From assembly GCF_030814815.1 (NCBI RefSeq), contig NZ_JAUSVR010000005.1, positions 62,001 to 126,000 on the forward strand: a stretch of DNA of 64,000 nt, given 5' to 3'. This document shows positions 17,222 to 27,000 of the stretch, piece by piece. A model generated the notes under the pieces. That model searched no databases and was not told the origin of the DNA. It saw only the letters and a list, made by a program, of their open reading frames with translations. This stretch comes from Ancylobacter amanitiformis. Lineage in GTDB: Bacteria > Pseudomonadota > Alphaproteobacteria > Rhizobiales > Xanthobacteraceae. The translations under genes were made by a program, and so were the position numbers. Each line of letters opens with the position of its first letter. Within the stretch, counting starts at the first letter, position 1.

Positions 17222-18559
17222 TCACGGCAGAGGCTTCAGCGCCTCCAGGAATCGCACCGGCGCGCCCTGCGACGGGGTGGTCAGCTCGCCTTCCCACATC
17301 ACCTTGTTGCCGCGAACGAGCGTGCCGACCGGCCAGCCGGTGACCTCGACCCCGTCATAGGGCGTCCAGCCGGGCTTGGAGGCGATCCAGCCATTGCGGA
17401 TGATCTCGCGGCGCTTGAGGTCGACAATGGTGAAATCGGCATCAAAGCCGACGGCGATGCGGCCCTTGGTGGCGATGTCGAAGATGCGGGCGGGGCCGGC
17501 CGAGGACAGGTCGACGAAACGCTCCAGCGTGAGACGGCCGGCATTCACATGGTCGAGCATCATCGGCACCAAGGTCTGCACGCCGGTCATGCCCGAGGGG
17601 CTGTCGGGATAGGGCTTGGCCTTCTCCTCCAGCGTGTGCGGCGCGTGATCGGAGCCGAGCACGTCGACCACGCCCTCGGCGAGGCCGCGCCACAGCGCCG
17701 CCTTGTGCCGGGCCTCGCGCACCGGCGGGTTCATCTGCACCAGCGAACCCAGCCGGGCGTACCAGCTCGCATCCATGGTGAGGTGGTGCGGCGTCACCTC
17801 GACGGTGGCGACATCCTTCTGGGCGCGCAGATACTCGATCTCCTCCTGCGACGTGACGTGCAGCACGTGCACGCGCTTGCCCTCCTCGCGGGCGAGGTTG
17901 ACGAGGCGCATGGTGGCGGTGAGCGCGGCGATCTCGTCGCGCCAGACGGGATGGGACGCGGCATCGCCCGGCACCCGCAGGCCCCGGCGCTCCGCGAGGC
18001 GCGGCTCGTCCTCGCAGTGGAAGGCGGCGCGGCGGTGGATGACCTTCAGGATGGCGCGCACGCCCGGATCGTCGGCCACCAGCAGCGAGCCGGTGGAGGA
18101 GCCGATGAACACCTTGATGCCGGCAGAGCCCGGCAGCCTTTCCAGTTCCGGCAGGTCCTTCACATTGTCATGCGTGCCGCCGACGAAGAAGGCGAAGTCG
18201 CAATGCATGCGGCCGCTCGCGCGGGCGATCTTGTCGGCCAGCGCGTCGCCCGAGGTGGTGAGCGGGTTGGTGTTGGGCATTTCGAACACCGCCGTCACGC
18301 CGCCCATGACCGCGGCGCGCGAACCGGATTCGAGGTCTTCCTTGTGCTCCAGCCCCGGCTCGCGGAAATGCACCTGCGTGTCGATGACGCCCGGCAGCAG
18401 ATGCAGGCCCGTGCAATCGAGGGTCTCGCCGGCCTGGCCGGCATCGAAGGAGCCGAGGCCGGCGATGCGCCCGCCGCGTATGCCCACGTCGCGCGCGCCG
18501 ATGCCGTCGTGATTGACCAGCGTGCCGCCCTTGAGCAGGAGATCGAAGGTTTCAGTCAT
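17222..18559 (-). CDS. pyrC: Dihydroorotase
   Basis: 445 residues; converts N-carbamoyl-aspartate to dihydroorotate in pyrimidine synthesis. Amidohydrolase metal ligands are visible as DTQVHFREPG, in the class I (AllB/PyrC long-form) context, then VFEMPNTNPLT, the His of VEVTPHHLTM and GSDHAPHTLEEK with the catalytic Asp. A final (VDFDADFTIVD-like) strand and a short C-terminal segment close the barrel. ATG 18559 is chosen; nine more codons upstream are open without a ribosome site. Class I enzymes of this length are often monofunctional in Alphaproteobacteria. No pyrB is adjacent. A hydantoinase or allantoinase is less likely given the PNTNP and DHAPH wording. Confidence 0.9.
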   Translation of the reverse strand: MTETFDLLLKGGTLVNHDGIGARDVGIRGGRIAGLGSFDAGQAGETLDCTGLHLLPGVIDTQVHFREPGLEHKEDLESGSRAAVMGGVTAVFEMPNTNPLTTSGDALADKIARASGRMHCDFAFFVGGTHDNVKDLPELERLPGSAGIKVFIGSSTGSLLVADDPGVRAILKVIHRRAAFHCEDEPRLAERRGLRVPGDAASHPVWRDEIAALTATMRLVNLAREEGKRVHVLHVTSQEEIEYLRAQKDVATVEVTPHHLTMDASWYARLGSLVQMNPPVREARHKAALWRGLAEGVVDVLGSDHAPHTLEEKAKPYPDSPSGMTGVQTLVPMMLDHVNAGRLTLERFVDLSSAGPARIFDIATKGRIAVGFDADFTIVDLKRREIIRNGWIASKPGWTPYDGVEVTGWPVGTLVRGNKVMWEGELTTPSQGAPVRFLEALKPLP

Positions 18560-18605
18560 GCCGTCCTCGCCGGTGGGCCCTCTCACGCGCCTCTCCTACG
18601 CGCCC

Positions 18606-18680
18606 TGTCCGGCCGGATGCAAGAGTCCGGATACAAGAGTCCGGATACACGCGCGCGGTCCGGATACACGGGCGCGGATG
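18606..18680. repeat. Short direct repeats upstream of pyrC
   Basis: TCCGGATAC occurs at 18626, 18640 and 18659 (spacing 14 and 19), with a degenerate relative near 18608 (TCCGGCCGGATGC). The repeats lie between pyrC and the histidine kinase, both on the minus strand, and hence in or near the pyrC leader. Confidence 0.75.
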
Positions 18681-18729
18681 GAGCGGGAGGTACTGGCGGC
18701 GGCGGGCCGGCGTGATTCAGGCGATCACG

Positions 18730-19773
18730 TCAGGCGATCGCGAACTCGACCCGCACCGTGGTGCCGCCGGCGCTGCCATAGTCGAGCGTGCCGCCGAGCT
18801 GGCTGGCAAGGCTCTGGATGATGCGCCAGCCCAGCCCCTGGCTGGCGGCGAGATCCAGCTGCGCCGGCAGGCCGCGCCCGTCATCGGCGATGGAGACTTC
18901 ATAGCGGTCCGGCCCGCGCGGCACGACCAGGATGCGGATGCTGCCCGCCCGCCCGTCGGCGAAGGCATGTTTGAGCGAATTGGTGACGACCTCGGCCACC
19001 AGCATGGACAATGTGGTGAGCTGGGTGACGCTCAGCGGCAGATCGGGCGTCGTCACCTCGCAGCGTATGTTCTCGACGCCGGAGGCGGCGACCAGATCGC
19101 AGCACAGTTCGCGCAGATATTGCCCGGTCGGCAGGTCCAGCCGCTCCGGCGCGTGCAGCTGGCGGTGGATGCGGGCGATAGTATCGAGCCGCGCCCGCGC
19201 CTCGTCGAGTGCCGCCACCGCCTGGCCCGGATCGTCGGCGACCCGGCGCTTCTGCAACAGGAGCAGCGCGGCGACGAACTGCATGTTGTTCGCCACGCGG
19301 TGCTGCAACTCCTGAAACATGGTGCGCTGGCTCTCATAGAGCCGGGCGGTGGTCTCCTTTTCCGCGCGCAGCTTGTCGGCGGCGCTGAAGGTGAAGTGGA
19401 TCAGGATGATGTCGATGCTGGCGATGCTGATGAAGAAGGCGAGCGCCATCATCGCCTGGCCGGTCATCTCCATGCCGGTGGCCGGGCCGATGAAGAAATA
19501 CCAGGAGGCGATGGTGGAGAGCGTGGCGCAGGTGATGCCCGGCCGCAGCCCGCAGAAGAAAGTGGTGAGAATCACCACGGGAAAGAAGGTGAGGAACGGG
19601 AAGCCCGGCGGCAGGACCGCGTCCACCGCGAATCGCAGCGCGAGCGCTGCCGCGAACATGGCCACGCCGAACGCATCCGGCAGCCAGCGATGCCGGCGCA
19701 GCGGGCGCGCGAACTCCACCAGCCGCCAGAAAAACGCCGGATTGGCTGCCGCCGCCGCAGCGTTTTCAGACAT
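18730..19773 (-). CDS. Membrane sensor histidine kinase, HisKA_2/HWE type
   Basis: 347 residues. The N-terminal third has three or four membrane helices in a DUF4118-like arrangement (FGVAMFAAALALRF, FFPVVILTTFFCGLRPG, TLSTIASWYFFIGP, ALAFFISIASIDIIL). The phospho-acceptor box ELQHRVANNMQ (His 158) is the HisKA_2 type, not the classical H-box. The ATPase part shows the N-box VAEVVTNSLKHAF and ADDGRGLP followed by GLGWRIIQSLASQLGG. It senses an unknown signal at the inner membrane and has no response regulator beside it. It is divergent from a Crp-type regulator gene 235 bases away, which may share its promoter region. Confidence 0.9.
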   Translation of the reverse strand: MSENAAAAAANPAFFWRLVEFARPLRRHRWLPDAFGVAMFAAALALRFAVDAVLPPGFPFLTFFPVVILTTFFCGLRPGITCATLSTIASWYFFIGPATGMEMTGQAMMALAFFISIASIDIILIHFTFSAADKLRAEKETTARLYESQRTMFQELQHRVANNMQFVAALLLLQKRRVADDPGQAVAALDEARARLDTIARIHRQLHAPERLDLPTGQYLRELCCDLVAASGVENIRCEVTTPDLPLSVTQLTTLSMLVAEVVTNSLKHAFADGRAGSIRILVVPRGPDRYEVSIADDGRGLPAQLDLAASQGLGWRIIQSLASQLGGTLDYGSAGGTTVRVEFAIA

Positions 19774-20008
19774 TATGCCACGCCGCCGCGTTATCCGCCG
19801 CCGGCAGGGCCGTCGCGAGCGGGATGGTCCCGCGGACGCCGGTCCGTCTCATTGCTAGACCCCTCAAGCGCCCCACCGCATCCGCTAGGCCGGATCGGCC
19901 TTGCGAATAATGGCAGACTCTTATCGCGATCGTCACGCCGCTTCTGTGCAGGAGTGAACAAAGCGCCGCGTCGTGCGTTCTGGCTCGGGAAGCCCTGGGG
20001 AGAACCTC
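19774..20008. promoter_or_regulatory. Divergent promoter region, histidine kinase / Crp-type regulator
   Basis: 235 bases between two outward-reading regulatory genes. AT-richer sequence around 19903-19960 (GCGAATAATGGCAGACTCTTATCGCGATCG) is the likely promoter core. The ribosome site GGGGAGA precedes the Crp-type start. No palindrome matching the Crp/FNR consensus (TTGAT-N4-ATCAA) is visible. Confidence 0.45.
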
Positions 20009-20827
20009 ATGACGCACGCCAGCACGGGATCGCTTTCGGAGCCGGTGGCCAATGCCGCCGAAGCCTCCTCGGGCGGCAACAACCTCATCGGCGCCCTGCG
20101 CGCGGCCGATTTCCTGCTGATCCGCCACCAGCTGCGGCGCATCGACCGCGCCGCCGGCACGGTGCTGTATGAGCCGGGCGACGACGTGCGCTCGGTGTAT
20201 TTTCCCTGCGGCCAGACCCTCGTCTCCTTCATGGTGATGATGGAGGACGGACGCCTGGTCGAGATCACCTCGATCGGCCGCGAGGGGGCCGTCGGCGGCA
20301 TCGTCTCGCACGGGCGGCTGCCCGCCTATGCCCGCGCCGTGGTGCAGATCGGCGGCCCGCTGCTGCGGCTCGACGTCGCCGACCTCGAACGCGCCAAACA
20401 GACCTCGCCGCCGCTCGCCAACCTGTTCGCCCGCTATGCCGACTGCCTGCTGGCGCAGGTGTTCCAGTCGGTCGCCTGCAACGGCGCGCACTCGATCGAG
20501 CAGCGCGCGGCCAAATGGCTGCTCGCCGCGCTCGACCGCACCGGCGAGGACAGCGTGCGCCTGACCCAGGACCAGCTTGCCTCGATGCTGGCGGTGGGGC
20601 GTTCCTATGTCAGCCGCGTGCTGCAGCACCTGCGCCGCTCCGGCGCGGTGGAGCCCGGGCGCGGGCGGCTGACGGTGCGCGATCCGGAACGTCTCAAGGC
20701 GATGAGCTGCGGCTGCCACGACGTGGTGCGCCGGCATTTCGACGACGTGCTGGGCGGCGTCTATCCCACCGGCAACGAGGTATCGGACGGGCCGGTCATC
20801 ACCCATGGGCCGGCCTTCCGGCCCTGA
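20009..20827 (+). CDS. Crp/Fnr-family transcriptional regulator
   Basis: 272 residues. An N-terminal cyclic-nucleotide-type sensor fold (about 30-160: GTVLYEPGDDVRSVYFPCGQTLVSF) is followed by a long helix. A C-terminal winged helix-turn-helix carries LTQDQLASMLAVGRSYVSRV as the recognition region. There is no FNR cysteine cluster, and the cAMP-contact Arg/Ser pair of Crp (RAEL..SA) is not evident, so the ligand is unknown. This GREGAVGG variant is common in Rhizobiales among Crp regulators with no assigned effector. The start ATG 20009 has GGGGAGA upstream. A Cys-rich segment (MSCGCHD) near the C terminus is worth noting. Confidence 0.88.
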   Translation: MTHASTGSLSEPVANAAEASSGGNNLIGALRAADFLLIRHQLRRIDRAAGTVLYEPGDDVRSVYFPCGQTLVSFMVMMEDGRLVEITSIGREGAVGGIVSHGRLPAYARAVVQIGGPLLRLDVADLERAKQTSPPLANLFARYADCLLAQVFQSVACNGAHSIEQRAAKWLLAALDRTGEDSVRLTQDQLASMLAVGRSYVSRVLQHLRRSGAVEPGRGRLTVRDPERLKAMSCGCHDVVRRHFDDVLGGVYPTGNEVSDGPVITHGPAFRP

Positions 20828-20828
20828 A

Positions 20829-20930
20829 GCATTGCCCGTGAATTGCGGTTCACCGGAAATGCTCCAGGTTCCTGGTTTGACGCGTTTTCTTCACGCGAAC
20901 CGGAACCCATTTCGCTGGAAAACGCCCTGG
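20829..20930. repeat. Dispersed repeat, family B, copy 1
   Basis: This is the reverse complement of an element also found at 56822-56928; both share TTCCGGTTCGCGTGAAGAAAA and the GGTGAACCG...AATTCAC hairpin. It fills the convergent junction between the Crp-type gene and marC. The hairpin part AGCATT...GGTTCACCGGAAATGCT (20829-20863) could terminate transcription from one or both sides. Confidence 0.8.
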
Positions 20931-20935
20931 CTGCG

Positions 20936-21568
20936 TCACACCAGCCCCGGAAACAGCGCGCGCAGGCTCGCCACCAGCATTTCCATGGCGATGGCGGCCA
21001 GCACCATGCCCATGAGCCGCTTGGTCACGCTCATCACGGTGGGCGAGACCACCCGGCCGATGAGGGGCGCGGCAATAAGCGTGGCGGCCAGCAGCAGCAG
21101 GAAGGCGACGAGCCCGAGGCCGAGCGCGAGGAACTGCTCGGTCCGCTCGGCGGTATGGGCATAGACGATCAGCGCCGAGATCGTGCCCGGCCCCAGCAGC
21201 ATCGGGATGGCGAGCGGATAGAACGCCACGTTGCTCGCATTGTTGAAGGTTGCTTTCTCCGCGCTCGACCCGCCATGGGTGGCGCTGTCCTCGCCGTGCA
21301 GCATGGAGAGCGCGATCAGCAGCACGATGAGCCCGCCCGCGAGGCGGAAATGATCCACGTCGAGGCCGAAGAAGCCGAGAATGGCATTGCCCGCGAGCAC
21401 GGATACCAGGCAGCCGACCGCCACCGTCAGGCTGACCAGAATCGCGGTGCGGCGCTGCTCGGCCTCCTTCATGCCCGAGGTGAAGGACAGGAAGATCGGC
21501 AGGTTGGCGATCGGGTTCATGATGGCGAACAGGGCGGCGAACACCTTGGCCGCGAAGGCGACATCCAT
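20936..21568 (-). CDS. MarC family integral membrane protein
   Basis: 210 residues with six hydrophobic helices. IMNPIANLPIFLSFTSGM in the first helix pair and PLAIPMLLGPGTISALIV in the middle match the MarC (UPF0056) family, whose two NP(I/L) repeats sit in re-entrant positions. Despite its name, the family's link to multiple antibiotic resistance was withdrawn, and the transported substrate is unknown. The start ATG 21568 has GGAGGAGA at 8-12 bases. The long in-frame extension upstream runs through a 14-bp tandem array and is not coding. It is divergent from the HAD gene. Confidence 0.88.
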   Translation of the reverse strand: MDVAFAAKVFAALFAIMNPIANLPIFLSFTSGMKEAEQRRTAILVSLTVAVGCLVSVLAGNAILGFFGLDVDHFRLAGGLIVLLIALSMLHGEDSATHGGSSAEKATFNNASNVAFYPLAIPMLLGPGTISALIVYAHTAERTEQFLALGLGLVAFLLLLAATLIAAPLIGRVVSPTVMSVTKRLMGMVLAAIAMEMLVASLRALFPGLV

Positions 21569-21683
21569 GGCGCTGAAGTCTCCTCCGGGGCGGGTGGGCG
21601 CGCGCAGCTTCGCGGCCCCTCGTTCCTCGTAGCAGGGACGGGGCGCTGCGGGGAACCCACCCGGGGCACCGCCCGGAAGCATG

Positions 21684-21753
21684 TATGAAGCGCGCGGGAT
21701 GAAACGCACGGGATGAAACGCGTGGGATGAAACGCGTGGGATGAAACGCGTGC
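21684..21753. repeat. Five-copy 14-bp tandem repeat
   Basis: Units of GATGAAACGCGTGG run without gaps from 21684 to 21753 in five copies: the first differs at several positions, the second at one, and the last three are nearly identical. The array sits between divergent marC and the HAD gene, 60 bases before the HAD start and 115 bases before the marC start. Confidence 0.95.
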
Positions 21754-21812
21754 ATGGCTCCTGCGCCGCGGCGGGCCTTGTGCCGCCGCCCGCGCCGTGG
21801 CATGCGCGGGGC

Positions 21813-22706
21813 ATGCAAACAGACACCGTTCCGCCCGGAATCCTGCCACCCGTCATCACCTCCTTCGCCGCGCTCGCCCCGCGCTACGACGTTGTGCTGT
21901 GCGACGTATGGGGCGTGCTTCACAACGGCGTGGTCGCCGCTGCCGCCGCGTCCGACGCGCTCATCCGCGCCCGGGCGGCCGGCGCCACGGTGATTCTGGT
22001 CTCCAACGCGCCGCGCCCGCGCGACGGGGTGGCGAAGATCCTCGACGGGTTCGGCGTGCCGCGCGCCGCCTATGACACGATCGTCACCTCCGGCATGGTG
22101 ACGAATCGGCTGCTCGCGCGACATGCCGGCGCACGGTTCTGGCATCTGGGCCCCGAGCGCGACCTCGGCATCTATGACGGGCTCGACCTGACCTTCGCCG
22201 GGCTGGACGAGGCCGAGTTGATCGTCTGCACCGGCCTGTTCGACGACACGGTCGAGACACCGGAAGACTATGCCGACCGGCTGAAAGCCGCGCGGGCGCG
22301 CAACCTTCCCTTCATCTGCGCCAACCCGGACATCGTGGTGGAGCGCGGCGGCGATCTCATCTGGTGCGCCGGCGCGCTGGCCGAGGCCTATGCGGCCCTG
22401 GGCGGCGACGTGGTGTTCTGCGGCAAGCCGCACCGGCCGATCTACGAGACGGCGCTGGCCACCGCGCGCGAGCTGCGCGGGGCCGAGACGCCGGCCGGCC
22501 GGGTGGTCGCCATCGGCGATGCGCTGCGCACGGATCTCGCCGGCGCGCTCGGCGTGGGCATCGACTGCCTGTTCGTCGCCGCCGGCATCCATGCAGGCGA
22601 ACTCGGGCTGGAACACGGCGCCGAAGTGGACCCGAAGGCGCTGGCGCGCCTGCTAGCCGACGGGCCCGGCCAGCCGGCGGCCGTCACCACCCGCCTCGCC
22701 TGGTAA
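21813..22706 (+). CDS. HAD-superfamily class IIA hydrolase (TIGR01459-like)
   Basis: 297 residues from ATG 21813. NagD-like HAD order: motif I CDVWGVLHNG (nucleophile Asp 31), motif II ILVSNAPRP, a type IIA cap, then the Lys of FCGKPHRPIYETAL and motif IV AIGDALRTDLAGA. Motif I has Trp where most HAD hydrolases have the second Asp (DxD); this DVWGV form is, as I recall, characteristic of a proteobacterial subfamily, so reaction type and substrate are uncertain. It precedes ribF on the same strand with a 103-base gap, and the pair may be co-transcribed. FMN or a phosphorylated metabolite could be a substrate, but nothing proves it. Confidence 0.82.
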   Translation: MQTDTVPPGILPPVITSFAALAPRYDVVLCDVWGVLHNGVVAAAAASDALIRARAAGATVILVSNAPRPRDGVAKILDGFGVPRAAYDTIVTSGMVTNRLLARHAGARFWHLGPERDLGIYDGLDLTFAGLDEAELIVCTGLFDDTVETPEDYADRLKAARARNLPFICANPDIVVERGGDLIWCAGALAEAYAALGGDVVFCGKPHRPIYETALATARELRGAETPAGRVVAIGDALRTDLAGALGVGIDCLFVAAGIHAGELGLEHGAEVDPKALARLLADGPGQPAAVTTRLAW

Positions 22707-22809
22707 GGCGGTCCGTCGTCAGGGCATGGTCCGTGCGCAGCCGCATTGACGCCGACGCCCGGCAGCGCCACTAAGGCGGCGCGCCCGTCCCCTCGTGCCG
22801 TGTCCGGAC

Positions 22810-23760
22810 ATGACCCACGCTGCCGCCCGCCCGCATGATTTCCCCATCTTCCAGGATCCTGCGGGATTGCCCGCCGCCCTGGCCCGGCCGGTCGTCGCCA
22901 TCGGCAATTTCGATGGCGTGCATCGCGGCCATCGCGCGGTGATCGGCACCGCGATCGACCAGGCCCGCTCCTTCGGGCGGCCGGCGCTGGCGCTGACCTT
23001 CGAGCCGCATCCGCGCGCCTTCTTCCGGCCGGACGAGCCGATGTTCCGCCTCACCCCGCCGCCGATGAAACTGAAGCGCCTGGCGCAGACCGGGCTCGAC
23101 GGCGCCGTGGTGCTGACCTTCGACGCCGGGCTCGCCGGCCTCGATGCCGAGACCTTCGTCAGCGAGATCCTGCTCGGCCGGCTCGGCGTCTCCATGGTGG
23201 TCGCCGGCTATGATTTCCATTTCGGCAAGGGGCGCGGCGGCTCGCCGAGTTTCCTGCGCGAGGCCGGCCACCGCCACGGCTTCCCGGTCGAGATCGTCGC
23301 GCCGCTGCTGGATGAGGGGGCGCAGATTTCCTCCAGCGCCATCCGCGCGGCACTGGCGCAGGGCCGGGTCGAACAGGCCGCCGACATGCTCGGCAGCCCG
23401 TGGGAGATCGAGGCCGAGGTGATCCACGGCGACAAGCGCGGGCGCGAACTCGGCTATCCCACCGCCAACATGCGGCTCGATCCGGCGATCCGCCTCGCCC
23501 ACGGCATCTATGCGGTCACGGTCGAGGTGGACGGCGTGCGCCACAAGGGCGTCGCGAGCTTCGGCCGGCGCCCGACTTTCGACGATGGCGCGCCGCGGCT
23601 GGAGAGCTTCCTCTTCGACTTCCACGGCGACCTCTATGGCCGCGTGCTGCCCGTCGCCTTCCATGCCTATCTGCGCCCCGAGCTGAAGTTCGACAGCATC
23701 ACAGCGCTGATCGCGCAGATGGACATTGACAGCGCGCGGGCGAAGGCGGCGCTGGAGTAG
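22810..23760 (+). CDS. ribF: Bifunctional riboflavin kinase/FAD synthetase
   Basis: 316 residues. Converts riboflavin to FMN and FMN to FAD. The N-terminal FAD-synthetase domain shows AIGNFDGVHRGHRAVIG, the nucleotidyltransferase His motif, and ISSSAIRAAL. The C-terminal kinase domain shows GRELGYPTANM, HGIYAV and GRRPTFDDGAPRLESFLFDF. I prefer ATG 22810; an in-frame GTG at 22795 would add five residues without a ribosome site. It is followed by a 266-base repeat-rich gap before ileS, an order (ribF-ileS-lspA) widely kept in proteobacteria. Confidence 0.96.
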   Translation: MTHAAARPHDFPIFQDPAGLPAALARPVVAIGNFDGVHRGHRAVIGTAIDQARSFGRPALALTFEPHPRAFFRPDEPMFRLTPPPMKLKRLAQTGLDGAVVLTFDAGLAGLDAETFVSEILLGRLGVSMVVAGYDFHFGKGRGGSPSFLREAGHRHGFPVEIVAPLLDEGAQISSSAIRAALAQGRVEQAADMLGSPWEIEAEVIHGDKRGRELGYPTANMRLDPAIRLAHGIYAVTVEVDGVRHKGVASFGRRPTFDDGAPRLESFLFDFHGDLYGRVLPVAFHAYLRPELKFDSITALIAQMDIDSARAKAALE

Positions 23761-23783
23761 TCGGGTTTCGGCCGAAGAGTCTT

Positions 23784-23925
23784 TGCGCCGGGTCCCGCGC
23801 CGGGTCCCGGCTCTGCGCTCCGCCTGCGGCGTCGCGGGTCCGGGACACGAGGCCATTTCTGTTTGCCGGACGAGGTGCGCGAAGCGCGCCGCCGATCCGG
23901 GACCCCGCGCAGAACTCCGCGCAGC
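23784..23925. repeat. GC-rich palindromic repeat region between ribF and ileS
   Basis: Reiterates CGGGTCCCG-type blocks (GCGCCGGGTCCCGCGCCGGGTCCCGGCTCTGCGCTCCG) and later GATCCGGGACCCCGCG. It resembles dispersed repeats of related genomes that read 'gatcccggctctgcgct...ccgggatgacg', and so is a diverged relative of family A. The whole 23761-24026 interval has no gene; ileS transcription may start in its last 60 bases. Confidence 0.6.
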
Positions 23926-24026
23926 GGCCAAGCCGCCTTTCCGCGCCAACCATCTCCGCCCCCATCCCCGCCCTTGCACCGCCTTGCCGCTGCGCTTAAA
24001 CCGTGCGGCGAGTGAAGGAGTCCGTC

Positions 24027-27000
24027 ATGACGAGCCGCAACAGCGATGGTCGATCCGCGAACGAGCCCGCCGAGGAGGCGAAGGCGCGCGATTATTCATC
24101 GACACTGTTCCTGCCGCAGACCGATTTCCCCATGCGCGCGGGCCTGCCCCAGCGCGAGCCGGAACTGCTCGCCCGCTGGCAGCGCATCGACCTCTACGGC
24201 CAGCAGCGCGCTCTCGGCGCCGGCCGGCCGCGCTTCGTGCTGCATGACGGCCCGCCCTATGCCAATGGCAACATCCATATCGGCCACGCGCTGAACAAGA
24301 TCCTCAAGGACGTGGTGGTGCGCAGCCAGGGCGCGCTCGGCCACGATTCCAACTATGTGCCGGGCTGGGACTGCCACGGCCTGCCGATCGAGTGGAAGAT
24401 CGAGGAACAGTACCGCGCCAAGGGCAAGAACAAGGACGAGGTGCCGGTCGTCGAGTTCCGTCAGGAATGCCGGGCCTTTGCCGCCAGCTGGCTCGACATC
24501 CAGCGCGAGGAGTTCAAGCGGCTCGGCGTGGAGGGCGACTGGTCGCACCCCTATGCCACGATGAGCTTCGACGCCGAGGCGCAGATCGCCCGCGAGATCA
24601 TCAAGTTCGCCACCAACGGCCTGCTCTATCGCGGCTCCAAGCCGGTCATGTGGTCGGTGGTGGAGCGCACCGCGCTGGCCGAGGCCGAGGTGGAGTATCA
24701 CGACCACCAGTCGACCACGATCTTCGTGAAGTTCCCCGTGACCGGCTATCGCGAAAGCGCGGCGACCGCCGGCGGCCTGCCCAAGGGGCTGAAGCCGGCC
24801 AGCGAGGCGGACGACATCCACCTGTTCCCCTCCTATGAGGGGGCCTCCATCGTCATCTGGACGACCACGCCGTGGACCATCCCCGGCAACCGCGCCATCG
24901 CCTTCTCCAAGGACGTCACCTATGCCGTCTACGAGGTGACGGAGGCGCCGGCCGATAATTGGGCCAAGGTGGGCGAGCATTTCATCCTCGCCGACAAGCT
25001 GGCGGCGGACGTGTTCAAGGCCGCGCGCGTCACCGGCTATGAGCGCCACACGCAGGTCGACCCGACCCATCTCGTCTGCGCCCATCCCTTTGCCGGGGCG
25101 GCGGGCACGGACGGCTATTTCGACTTCCCCGTGCCCGTGGTGGCCGGCGACTACGTGACCGACGATGCCGGCACCGGCTTCGTGCACATCGCCCCCGGCC
25201 ATGGCGCGGACGACTTCAATCTCTACATCGCCGAGAAGCTCGGCGACGTGCCGCACACGGTCGGCCCGGACGGGCGCTATTACGACCATGTGCCGCTGTT
25301 CGCCGGCCACCGGGTGATGGACGACAAGGGCCGGGATGGCGACGCCAACGAGGTTGTCATCAAGGCGCTGCTCGCCGCCGACCGGCTGCTGGCGCGCGGC
25401 CGGCTGAAGCACCAGTACCCGCACTCGTGGCGCTCCAAGGCGCCGATCATCTTCCGCAACACGCCGCAATGGTTCATCGCGATGGACAAGGACATCGCGG
25501 CGAGCGACGGCTCCTCCACGTCCGGCGACACGCTGCGGGCGCGCGCGCTCGGCGGCATCGCGCGCGTCGACTGGGTGCCGGCCTCCGGCCAGAACCGCAT
25601 CACCGGCATGATCGAGAACCGCCCGGACTGGGTGGTGTCGCGCCAGCGCGCCTGGGGCGTGCCGATCGCCGTGTTCGTGCGCGACGCCGGCGACGGCAAT
25701 GTCGAGATCCTGCGCGACGAGGCGGTCAACCGGCGCATCGCCGACGCCTTCGCCACCGAGGGGGCGGATGCCTGGTACAAGGACGGCGCCGCCCAGCGCT
25801 TCCTCGGCCCGGATCACAGCTCGAACGAATGGCACAAGGTCGACGACATTCTCGACGTCTGGTTCGACAGCGGCTCCACCCACGCCTTCACGCTGGAAGT
25901 GCGCGAGGATTTGAAGGTGAACCGCGCGTTCCAGGGCGGGCCGGACCGGGTGATGTATCTGGAAGGCTCGGACCAGCATCGCGGCTGGTTCCACTCCTCG
26001 CTCTTGGAGAGCTGCGGCACCCGCGCCCGCCCGCCCTATGACGTGGTGCTGACGCATGGCTTCGTGCTCGACGAGCAGGGCCGCAAGATGTCGAAATCGG
26101 TCGGCAACGTCGTCGCCCCGCAGGAGGTGATCAAGTCCTCCGGCGCCGACATCCTGCGCCTGTGGGTGTGCGCCTCCGACTATTCCGACGATCTGCGCAT
26201 CGGCCCGGAAATCCTCAAGACCACGGTCGAGACCTATCGCAAGCTGCGCAACACGTTGCGCTGGCTGCTGGGCTCGCTGCACCATTACCGCGAGGCCGAG
26301 CGCGTCGCCTATGCCGACATGCCGGCGCTGGAGCGCATGGTGCTGCACCGGGTGCATGAACTCGACCGGCAGGTGCGCGAATCCTATGCCGCGTTCGACT
26401 TCAAGCGCGTGCACGCGGCGCTGTCCTCCTTCATGACGACCGAGCTGTCCGCCTTCTATTTCGACGTGCGCAAGGACGCGCTCTATTGCGACCCGATCTC
26501 CTCGGTGACGCGCCGGGCGTGCCTGACTGTGCTGGACGAGGTGTTCAACCGCCTCGTGCTGTGGCTGGCGCCGATCCTGCCTTTCACGGCCGAGGAGACC
26601 TGGCTCGCCCGCTTCCCCTCCGAGACGGATTCGGTGCATCTCCAGCTCTTCCCGCAGACGCCGGCCAAGTGGCGCGACGAGACGCTCGCCGACGAGTGGC
26701 GCAAGATCCGGCTGGTGCGCCGCGTGGTGCTCGGCGCGCTGGAAGTGGAGCGCGCCGCCAAGCGCATCGGCTCCAGCCTGGAGGCCGCGCCGGTCATCCA
26801 TGTCAGCGACGCCAACCTGTTCGCGGCGGTGAGCGCGGTGGATCTGGCGGAGGTATGCATAACCTCCGACGCGCACCTGATGCCGGATGCCGGGCCGAAG
26901 GAGGCGTTCCGCCTGCCGGACGTGCCGGGCGTCGCGGTGGTGCCGGCCAAGGCGGTGGGCGAGAAATGCGCCCGCTCCTGGAAGATCTCGCCGCTGGTCG

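Noticed and set aside
21569-21859. N-terminal extension of marC
   Set aside because: It would translate the tandem array (RFIPRVSSHAFHP-type) and precedes the true ribosome site.
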